Shown one piece after another: positions 1 through 4,837 of a stretch of DNA of 5,042 bases. The number at the start of each line of letters is the position of its first letter. Position 1 is the first letter of the stretch. Under the pieces are notes generated by a model. The model did no database searches and had not been told where the DNA came from. It worked only from the letters and a program-made list of their open reading frames with translations. This stretch comes from Spartobacteria bacterium (GTDB taxonomy: Bacteria; Verrucomicrobiota; Verrucomicrobiia; Chthoniobacterales; UBA6821), in assembly GCA_947466005.1 (NCBI GenBank), contig CANIBV010000107.1, positions 1-5,042 of the forward strand, read 5' to 3'. A program made the translations under genes and the position numbers.

Positions 1-7
1 CACGACC

Positions 8-847
8 ATGGCACTAAAAACCTTCCGCCCTCTGACCCCTTCGCAGCGTTTCAAAGCGCTGCCATCGTTCGAGGAGATCACCAAGAGCAAGCCTGAAAAG
101 TCGCTCACCGAGAGCAAGCACCGCACCGGTGGTCGTAACAACAGGGGACGCAAGACCTCGCGCCATCGCGGCGGTGGTCACAAGCGCAATTACCGCATCA
201 TCGATTTCAAGCGGAGTCGCCGCGACGCAGTCGCCGAGGTGATCGCCATCGAGTACGATCCGAACCGTAGTGCCCGCATCGCCCTCATCCAGTATCCTGA
301 CGGAGAGAAGGCCTATATCCTTGCGGCAGTGGGTCTCCTCGTCGGCACCAAGGTTGCCGCCGGTGAGAAGGCCGAGCCGAATGTCGGCAACGCACTCCCA
401 CTCAAGGCCATTCCTCTCGGACTTGCCCTTCATAACGTCGAGCTCATCCCGGGCCGCGGCGGACAGATTGTCCGTAGCGCCGGATCCCAAGCAGTTCTGA
501 GTAACCGCGAAGGTGGCTACGCCCTCATCAAGATGGCTTCCGGGGAACTGCGTAAAATCAACGAAGAGTGCTACGCAACGATCGGACAGGTTGGCAACAT
601 CGAACACATGAATGTTGTCAGCGGAAAGGCCGGTCGCTCCCGTTGGCTCGGCGTGAGGCCTCAGACTCGCGGTATGGCGATGAATCCGGTTGATCACCCG
701 ATGGGTGGTGGACAGGGTAAGAGCAAGGGTGGTGGCGGACGTCATCATCCGATGAGCCCATGGGGTCAGCTCTCCAAGGGATTCAAGACCCGTAGCAAAC
801 ACAAACAGAGCGACCGCTTCATCGTGCAGCGCCGCAAAAAGAAATAA
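8..847 (+). CDS. rplB: 50S ribosomal protein L2
   Basis: This is L2, a primary 23S rRNA binding protein needed for subunit association and for the structure around the peptidyl-transferase centre. The 279-residue product is close to the usual 273-277 and looks complete. Visible family blocks are GGRNNRGRKTSRHRGGGHKR (residues 41-60), EYDPNRSARIALI (82-94), HNVELIPGRGGQIVRSAG (142-159), GEVGN-like GQVGNIEHM (193-201) and MNPVDHP (225-231). His230 corresponds to the conserved E. coli His229 (numbered without Met) implicated in peptidyl transfer. The next His of the common DHPHGGG motif is Met here (DHPMGGG), followed by a Gly/Lys-rich insert (QGKSKGGGGR, 236-245). The C-terminus is strongly basic. 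The ATG at 8 gives the normal L2 N-terminus. Only 7 bases precede it, with no Shine-Dalgarno visible. rpsS follows after 6 bp, so the two are almost certainly co-transcribed. Confidence 0.99.
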   Translation: MALKTFRPLTPSQRFKALPSFEEITKSKPEKSLTESKHRTGGRNNRGRKTSRHRGGGHKRNYRIIDFKRSRRDAVAEVIAIEYDPNRSARIALIQYPDGEKAYILAAVGLLVGTKVAAGEKAEPNVGNALPLKAIPLGLALHNVELIPGRGGQIVRSAGSQAVLSNREGGYALIKMASGELRKINEECYATIGQVGNIEHMNVVSGKAGRSRWLGVRPQTRGMAMNPVDHPMGGGQGKSKGGGGRHHPMSPWGQLSKGFKTRSKHKQSDRFIVQRRKKK

Positions 848-853
848 TTTATC

Positions 854-1132
854 ATGGCACGCTCGCTTAAAAAAGGACCCTTCGTGGAGTGGAAACTCCT
901 CGAGAAGATCGACAAGCTCAACGAGAGCAACATCAAGAAGCCGATCAAGACCTGGTCGCGCCGCTCAACCGTCACCCCCGATTTCGTGGGTCACACATTC
1001 AACGTACACAACGGACGTTCTTTCATCCCTGTTTTCGTCACGGAGAACATGGTCGGACACAAACTCGGTGAGTTTTCGCCGACCCGTATCTTCAAGAAAC
1101 ACGGTTCACACACCGCCAAGGTCACCAAGTAA
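854..1132 (+). CDS. rpsS: 30S ribosomal protein S19
   Basis: S19 sits in the head of the small subunit, forms a complex with S13 and contacts 16S rRNA near the A-site tRNA and the L5 intersubunit bridge. The 92-residue length is normal for the family. It opens with the typical MARSLKKGPFV and has the conserved WSRRSTVTPDFVGHTFNVHN block (residues 34-53), FIPVFVTENMVGHKLGEF (57-74) and PTRIFKKHG (76-84). The ATG at 854 lies 6 bp after the rplB stop and has no clear Shine-Dalgarno, so coupling to rplB translation is plausible. In the standard cluster the next gene would be rplV. Here an unrelated gene comes first, starting 22 bp downstream. Confidence 0.99.
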   Translation: MARSLKKGPFVEWKLLEKIDKLNESNIKKPIKTWSRRSTVTPDFVGHTFNVHNGRSFIPVFVTENMVGHKLGEFSPTRIFKKHGSHTAKVTK

Positions 1133-1154
1133 CGCGCCGAACAAGATACCCATC

Positions 1155-1238
1155 ATGTCCTCTCTCCGCCACAACTGCCAACTGTCCGCCGTGACAGCCG
1201 TCGCCCTCATCGGGTTGCCGGTTGCCGCCGCCGTGGCG
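1155..1238 (+). other. Predicted Sec signal peptide of the inserted gene
   Basis: This covers codons 1-28 of the gene that starts at 1155. A short polar segment with Arg5 and His6 is followed by a hydrophobic run (SAVTAVALIGLPVAAAVA), and cleavage is likely after AVA28, before Gln29. The mature protein would begin QGEGQGR. There is no Leu-x-x-Cys lipobox near the cleavage site, so an ordinary soluble exported protein is favoured over a lipoprotein. The weak point is the modest positive charge at the N-terminus, and an uncleaved membrane anchor remains possible. Confidence 0.75.
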
Positions 1239-1895
1239 CAGGGTGAGGGTCAAGGGAGGACTGATTTCTACCGTGAACGTCTTGTCCTTTCAGAGGCTTC
1301 CATCAAGGGTCTCACCGAGAGTCTTGCCGTCGCTAATGGAGAGACCGAGCGTTTCAAGCGCAAGGCAGATGATATCAATGCTCGCATTGAGTCTCTCGGA
1401 GTCTCCCCCTCAGGCAAGGAAGAGGAAGCTCTCCGGACGCGCCTCATAGCCGCCGTGCGTGACATGCGACTCCTCCAGAAAGAGAACGATTCCGTGCGCG
1501 AGAAGCTTGTCTTACTATCCGAGTCCGTGATGGAACTACTTAAGAGCTCCGAGGGCATCAATGCGGATGCCCGCCTCAAGGTGGAGGAAAATCTCCGCAC
1601 CGTTTCCTCACTTCTCAACAAGCAGACGACAACATCTGCAAATGCTCCCGGCCTTACCAGCGGCTCCGTGGTTGATGTGAAGCCCGATCTTTCGCTCGTC
1701 GTTGCCAATCTGGGTTCCCGTCAGGGCGTCAAGAACGGCATGCCCTTCCAAGTATGGCGCGGCGACAAGCAGATTGCATCCGTCCGGGTGGTTGATGTCC
1801 GTGATGCCCTTAGCGGCGCCATCGTTCAGAACACCATCAACTCCACCGAGTCCGTCAGGGCCGGGGACACACTCCGCATCGATACCACACGCTAA
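1155..1895 (+). CDS. Putative exported coiled-coil protein inserted in the ribosomal operon
   Basis: The function is not recognised; this is not a ribosomal protein. The 246-residue product has three parts. Residues 1-28 look like a Sec signal peptide: Arg5 and His6, a hydrophobic stretch at about 12-27, and an AVA site before Gln29. Residues about 36-158 are rich in Glu, Arg, Lys, Leu and Ser with few prolines or glycines, suggesting long helices or a coiled coil, probably broken near GVSPSG (82-87). Residues about 169-243 form a compact beta-type domain with LVVANLGSRQGVKNGMPFQV (181-200), DKQIASVRVVDV (204-215) and ESVRAGDTLRID (232-243). This loosely recalls the small beta-barrel of envelope proteins such as MreC or the C-terminal domain of FlgT; that is inference only. 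The start at 1155 is chosen because it puts the signal peptide at the N-terminus. An in-frame ATG at 1068 would overlap rpsS by 65 bp and add 29 unlikely residues. No Shine-Dalgarno is visible. The gene ends 8 bp before rplV and is probably co-transcribed. Cys8 is not in a lipobox. Confidence 0.9.
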   Translation: MSSLRHNCQLSAVTAVALIGLPVAAAVAQGEGQGRTDFYRERLVLSEASIKGLTESLAVANGETERFKRKADDINARIESLGVSPSGKEEEALRTRLIAAVRDMRLLQKENDSVREKLVLLSESVMELLKSSEGINADARLKVEENLRTVSSLLNKQTTTSANAPGLTSGSVVDVKPDLSLVVANLGSRQGVKNGMPFQVWRGDKQIASVRVVDVRDALSGAIVQNTINSTESVRAGDTLRIDTTR

Positions 1896-1903
1896 TTCTA
1901 CCC

Positions 1904-2344
1904 ATGCAAGTCATCTCCACCTACCGTTACGCGAAGATCTCGGCCTTCAAGGCCCGCGAGGTCACCCGTGAGATCCAGGGCCTTCCCGCCGTCGATGCCC
2001 TCCAGTTGCTCGCTTTCATTCCAAAGAAGGCAGCTCCAATGATTGCCAAAACGCTCAAGAGCGCCATTGCCAACGCCGAGCACAACAACAACCTTCGCCC
2101 TGAACTCTTGGTCATCAAGGAGGCTGTGATCGGCGAGGCTCCGACCATCAAGCGGGTTCGTCCGAAGGCGCGCGGTAGCGCAGGTCCAATCCGTAAGCGC
2201 AACAGTCACATTCGCATCGTCCTCACTGACGAGGTTCCGATCGTGCGCCGTTCCGACAAGCCGAAGAGCACCGGCAAGGCAAAAGCCAAGAAGGCTACTG
2301 TTATCAACACGCCGTCCGAGGCAGTTCTCGAATCCAACGCGTAA
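1904..2344 (+). CDS. rplV: 50S ribosomal protein L22
   Basis: L22 binds all domains of 23S rRNA and sends a beta-hairpin into the wall of the nascent-peptide exit tunnel, the region where macrolide-resistance changes occur in other bacteria. Family features are the N-terminal helix region (AREVTREIQGLPAVDALQLL, residues 17-36), SAIANAEHN (53-61) and the hairpin KRVRPKARGSAGPIRKRNSH (83-102), followed by IRIVLTD. The 146 residues exceed the usual 110 or so. The excess is a tail of about 30 residues from 117 onward, starting Lys/Ala-rich (KPKSTGKAKAKKA) and ending acidic/neutral. The ATG at 1904 gives the normal N-terminus. It lies 8 bp after the inserted gene and has no Shine-Dalgarno, so its translation may be coupled to that gene. 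rpsC follows after 34 bp. Confidence 0.98.
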   Translation: MQVISTYRYAKISAFKAREVTREIQGLPAVDALQLLAFIPKKAAPMIAKTLKSAIANAEHNNNLRPELLVIKEAVIGEAPTIKRVRPKARGSAGPIRKRNSHIRIVLTDEVPIVRRSDKPKSTGKAKAKKATVINTPSEAVLESNA

Positions 2345-2378
2345 CAGAACGCACCAAGCAACTTAACGAACTCTTACT

Positions 2379-3077
2379 ATGGGACAAAAAGTCAACCCAA
2401 TCGGCTTCCGCCTTCCGATCACCCGGGACTGGACATCACGCTGGTATGCCAACGAAAAAGAATTTGCCGATTTCCTTTATGCTGATCAGCTGATCCGCGG
2501 CTGGCTCAAGAAGAAACTCAAGACCGCAGCTGTTTCCCGTATCGTCATTGAGCGCGCATGGAACAGCGTCCGGGTCACTATTTTCACCGCTCGTCCGGGA
2601 ATCGTCATCGGCCGCAAGGGTTCCGAGATCGAGACAATGACACGCGAGGTATCCCGTCTTGCCGGAGGCAAGCAGGCCAAGATCGACATCATTGAGATCA
2701 AGCAGCCGGAGATTGATGCCCAGCTTGTCGCCGAGAGCGTCGCTGGACAGCTGGAGCGCCGTATCGGGTTCCGCCGCGCCATGAAGAAGTCGATGCAGAT
2801 CGCAATGGACATGGGTGCCGACGGTATCAAGATCCGTGCAAGCGGACGCCTAGGAGGTACTGAAATCGCACGCACCGAGGTAGTCCGTGCAGGAACAATC
2901 CCTCTTCACACCCTTCGCACCACGATCGACTACGGTTTCGCCGAAGCCGACACCCTCGCCGGTAAGATCGGCGTGAAGTGCTGGATTTGCAAAAAGCCAG
3001 AAAAGCCAGCTGAACCACGTGGTGCAGCACCAGGAACCACCTCGGCAGCAGCGGCACCAGCCGAAGCCGTTGCCTAA
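2379..3077 (+). CDS. rpsC: 30S ribosomal protein S3
   Basis: S3 lies on the head of the small subunit at the mRNA entry channel, with S4 and S5, and contributes to mRNA unwinding. The 232 residues are typical. Seen are MGQKVNPIGFRLPITRDW (1-18), a type II KH domain with its GxxG loop GRKG at 78-81 (IVIGRKGSEIE), and the C-terminal S3 domain with KIRASGRLGGTEIARTE (151-167) and PLHTLRTTIDYGFAEADT (175-192). The final strand reads GVKCWICKK (198-206), where many bacteria have GVKVWIFKG, giving a CxxC pair at Cys201 and Cys204. After it comes an Ala/Pro-rich low-complexity tail (about 207-232). The start at 2379 matches the family N-terminus exactly. The 34-bp spacer from rplV has no obvious Shine-Dalgarno and no clear hairpin. 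Confidence 0.99.
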   Translation: MGQKVNPIGFRLPITRDWTSRWYANEKEFADFLYADQLIRGWLKKKLKTAAVSRIVIERAWNSVRVTIFTARPGIVIGRKGSEIETMTREVSRLAGGKQAKIDIIEIKQPEIDAQLVAESVAGQLERRIGFRRAMKKSMQIAMDMGADGIKIRASGRLGGTEIARTEVVRAGTIPLHTLRTTIDYGFAEADTLAGKIGVKCWICKKPEKPAEPRGAAPGTTSAAAAPAEAVA

Positions 3078-3086
3078 TTTTAATAC

Positions 3087-3092
3087 AGGAGA
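3087..3092 (+). promoter_or_regulatory. Shine-Dalgarno site for rplP
   Basis: AGGAGA lies 6 bases before the rplP ATG at 3099 and has good complementarity to the usual 16S rRNA 3' end. It is the strongest ribosome binding site in the window and stands out because most other genes here lack one. Confidence 0.85.
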
Positions 3093-3098
3093 ATCGCC

Positions 3099-3518
3099 AT
3101 GCCCTTGTTGCCCAAAAGAGTCAAGTATCGCAAGACCCAGCGCGGAAGTCGCACTGGTACAGCCTCACGGAATATTAACATCGATTTTGGTGAGTTCGGA
3201 CTCCAGACCCTCGAGCGCGCTTGGATCACAAACACCCAGATTGAGGCAGCGCGCGTCGCCCTGACCCGCAACATGAAGCGCAAGGGTAAGCTCTGGATCC
3301 GCATTTTCCCCGACAAGTCAGTGACTGCACGCCCGCCCGAGACCCGTATGGGAAAAGGTAAGGGCCAGCCTGAATACTGGGTTGCCACAGTGCGCCCTGG
3401 AAACATCCTCTTCGAACTAGACGGCGTCTCTGAAACTGTTGCCCGTGAGTCACTGCGACTTGCCGCCAACAAGCTCCCGATCCGCACTAAGTTCATCACC
3501 CGTCACCGCGCCTCCTAG
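3099..3518 (+). CDS. rplP: 50S ribosomal protein L16
   Basis: L16 organises the A-site side of the 23S rRNA and is among the late-assembling large-subunit proteins near the peptidyl-transferase centre. The 139 residues fit the family (about 136-144). Seen are LPKRVKYRKTQRG (4-16), the TNTQIEAARVALTR block (44-57), GKLWIRIFPDKSVTARP (63-79), RMGKGKGQPEYWVA (83-96) and LRLAANKLPIRTKFI (119-133). Arg83, just before MGKGKG, aligns with E. coli Arg81, which is hydroxylated by an oxygenase there; whether that occurs here cannot be seen. The ATG at 3099 has a clear upstream AGGAGA and gives the standard start. It ends in TAG, unlike the TAA used by most genes here. It lies 21 bp after rpsC and 23 bp before rpmC. 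Confidence 0.99.
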   Translation: MPLLPKRVKYRKTQRGSRTGTASRNINIDFGEFGLQTLERAWITNTQIEAARVALTRNMKRKGKLWIRIFPDKSVTARPPETRMGKGKGQPEYWVATVRPGNILFELDGVSETVARESLRLAANKLPIRTKFITRHRAS

Positions 3519-3541
3519 GCTCAGAATTACCGGAACAGAAT

Positions 3542-3745
3542 ATGACTCTTGACGAAATCCGCGAATTAACGCCTACTGAACTCTCTTCCCGTAAAAAGGA
3601 ATTGCGCCAGGAGATTTTCCATCTCCGTTTGCAGCAGCAGGCCGGTCAGCTTGAGAAGCCCCATCTCCTGCGTACCCTGCGCCGCGAAATTGCCCGGCTT
3701 GAAACCATGCTAACGGCAAAAAACAAGGCAACCAAGGCTCTCTAA
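3542..3745 (+). CDS. rpmC: 50S ribosomal protein L29
   Basis: L29 is a small helical-hairpin protein on the large-subunit surface near the exit tunnel, next to L23, where trigger factor and SRP dock. The 67 residues match the usual 60-70. The pattern is typical: an N-terminal helix around EIRELTPTELSSRKKELRQE (5-24), then FHLRLQQQAGQLEKPHLLR (26-44) and RREIARLETML (47-57), with a short basic tail. It lies 23 bp downstream of rplP and 23 bp upstream of rpsQ. Only a weak GGAA at 3532-3535 precedes the ATG, so initiation is probably weak-SD or coupled. Confidence 0.98.
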   Translation: MTLDEIRELTPTELSSRKKELRQEIFHLRLQQQAGQLEKPHLLRTLRREIARLETMLTAKNKATKAL

Positions 3746-3768
3746 GCACAACTGGCCACCCCGCAACG

Positions 3769-4065
3769 ATGAACGACACAGCTACAACTACTTCCAAGAC
3801 CTCTGGCGCATCTGATAAGGCACGCTCCCTGCGCAAGACCCGCGTCGGCGAGGTGATCTCTGACAAGATGGATAAGACCATCGTCGTCAAGACCATTACC
3901 CGCGTTCCGCATCCTCTCTTCGGCAAGATCGTCAAGCAGGTGACGAAATTTCACGTCCACGACGAGAAGAACGAGGCCAAGATCGGCGATCGCGTTTCCA
4001 TCATGGAGACCCGCCCTCTAAGCCGTCTAAAGCGCTGGCGCCTCGTCGAGGTGATCCGCCACTAA
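3769..4065 (+). CDS. rpsQ: 30S ribosomal protein S17
   Basis: S17 is an OB-fold primary binder of the 16S rRNA 5' domain, needed early in 30S assembly. Seen are RVGEVISDKMDKTIVVKTI (25-43), VPHPLFGKIVKQVTKFHVHD (46-65), and the family signature around IGDRVSIMETRPLSRLKRW (72-90). The 98 residues are longer than the common 80-90. The extra part is N-terminal: about 15-18 residues rich in Thr, Ser, Ala and Asp (NDTATTTSKTSGASDK) before the conserved domain. No in-frame ATG lies between 3769 and the conserved region (the first is Met34, inside the fold), so the long form is favoured unless a GTG/TTG is used. No Shine-Dalgarno precedes it. Confidence 0.98.
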   Translation: MNDTATTTSKTSGASDKARSLRKTRVGEVISDKMDKTIVVKTITRVPHPLFGKIVKQVTKFHVHDEKNEAKIGDRVSIMETRPLSRLKRWRLVEVIRH

Positions 4066-4084
4066 GCCACTACACTGATTTTTT

Positions 4085-4088
4085 AGGA
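4085..4088 (+). promoter_or_regulatory. Probable Shine-Dalgarno site for rplN
   Basis: AGGA, within TTTTAGGAAAC, sits 9 bases before the rplN ATG at 4098, at acceptable spacing and in an A/T-rich, likely unstructured context. It is shorter than the rplP site but is the only other recognisable one in the window. Confidence 0.65.
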
Positions 4089-4097
4089 AACACTACC

Positions 4098-4463
4098 ATG
4101 ATCCAGATTCGCTCCCGCCTTGATGTTGCCGACAATACCGGCGCCCGCATGGCCACCATGATCGGCGTCATCGGCAAGCGCACCCTGACGGCAGGAATCG
4201 GTGATGTCATCACCGCCAACGTGAAGGAGGCTGCAACAGGTGGCACCGTCAAGAAGGGTGATGTCGTTCGAGCTGTCGTTGTCCGCACCAAACACGCTGT
4301 TCGTCGTGAGGATGGCTCCTACCTCCGCTTCGACAGCAATGCCATCGTCATCATCGACAAGGATCTTAATCCGCGCGGCACTCGCATCTTCGGCCCCGTT
4401 GCCCGTGAGCTTCGTGAAAAGAATTTCATGAAGATCGTCTCCCTTGCCCCTGAGGTTCTCTGA
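4098..4463 (+). CDS. rplN: 50S ribosomal protein L14
   Basis: L14 lies at the subunit interface of the large subunit, forms an intersubunit bridge with 16S rRNA, and in other bacteria is the docking site for the silencing factor RsfS. The 121 residues are standard (about 122). Seen are MIQIRSRLDVADNTGAR (1-17), GDVITANVKEA (35-45), VKKGDVVRAVVVRTKHAVRR (51-70), EDGSYLRFDSNAIVIID (71-87) and the C-terminal block PRGTRIFGPVARELREKNFM (92-111). It starts with a plausible AGGA upstream and ends in TGA. It opens the part of the cluster equivalent to the E. coli spc operon, but the 32-bp spacer after rpsQ has no terminator or clear promoter, so S10 and spc segments appear fused here. Confidence 0.99.
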   Translation: MIQIRSRLDVADNTGARMATMIGVIGKRTLTAGIGDVITANVKEAATGGTVKKGDVVRAVVVRTKHAVRREDGSYLRFDSNAIVIIDKDLNPRGTRIFGPVARELREKNFMKIVSLAPEVL

Positions 4464-4477
4464 TTATTACCAAGACC

Positions 4478-4825
4478 ATGTCCGCTACCCAGCTTATCAA
4501 AACTCACGTCCACGCCGGTGACGTCGTGAAGGTTATCTCCGGAAACCACCGCGGTTCCGAAGGAAAGATCCTTCAGGTCATCCCCGCGAAGAACCAAGTC
4601 ATCATCGAAGGCGTCCGCATGATCAAGAAGCACGTGAAACGCTCCCAGGAGCAACCAAACGGCGCGATCATCGAGCGAGAGGGGCCGATCCACATCTCCA
4701 ATGTCAAACTTCTTGAGAAGAAAGGCTCCTCTTCGGCGGCCGCTTCCGATTCCAAGGGGGGCAAGCCAGTAAAGGCAAAGGTTGCAAAGACACCCAAGGC
4801 TAACAAAGCCGCTAAAGCCGAATAA
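4478..4825 (+). CDS. rplX: 50S ribosomal protein L24
   Basis: L24 is an assembly initiator that binds the 5' part of 23S rRNA and sits near the exit tunnel. The KOW motif is visible at about residues 11-38 (HAGDVVKVISGNHRGSEGK, then ILQVIP). It is followed by NQVIIEGVRMIKKHVKR (39-55), the GAIIEREGPIHISNV segment (62-76) and KLLEKK. The 115 residues exceed the usual 100-105. After residue 82 comes a low-complexity Ser/Ala/Lys tail (SSSAAAS, then repeated Lys-Ala units) in place of the ordered C-terminus. The ATG at 4478 lies 14 bp after rplN, without a Shine-Dalgarno. The next gene starts 12 bp after the stop. Confidence 0.97.
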   Translation: MSATQLIKTHVHAGDVVKVISGNHRGSEGKILQVIPAKNQVIIEGVRMIKKHVKRSQEQPNGAIIEREGPIHISNVKLLEKKGSSSAAASDSKGGKPVKAKVAKTPKANKAAKAE

Positions 4826-4837
4826 TTCCAGATAGCC

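Noticed and set aside
14..802. Open frame of 262 codons on the minus strand opposite rplB
   Set aside because: It lies wholly within a certain L2 gene. Its protein has no recognisable domain and is best explained by the biased codons of a highly expressed GC-rich gene leaving few antisense stops.
1068..1154. In-frame ATG at 1068 as the start of the inserted gene
   Set aside because: It would overlap rpsS by 65 bp and put 29 basic, proline-containing residues ahead of a clear signal peptide. The ATG at 1155 fits better.
1155..1238. Lipoprotein signal (Cys8) in the inserted protein
   Set aside because: Cys8 comes before the hydrophobic stretch and lacks a lipobox. The likely cleavage site is AVA before Gln29.
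1268..1708. Open frame of 146 codons on the minus strand opposite the inserted gene
   Set aside because: Its product is Ser/Arg-rich with no domain pattern, while the plus strand has a coherent signal peptide, helical region and beta domain. It is treated as a shadow frame.
1155..1895. Recent horizontal transfer or a mobile element bringing the inserted gene
   Set aside because: Base composition and codon choice look only mildly different from the neighbours (one ATA, a few TTA/CTA/AGG, some also present in rplB, rpmC and rpsQ). There are no flanking repeats, transposase or target-site duplications.
2345..2378. Possible promoter or attenuator in the longest spacer (rplV-rpsC)
   Set aside because: The 34 bp show no inverted repeat, no T-run and no convincing -35/-10 pair.
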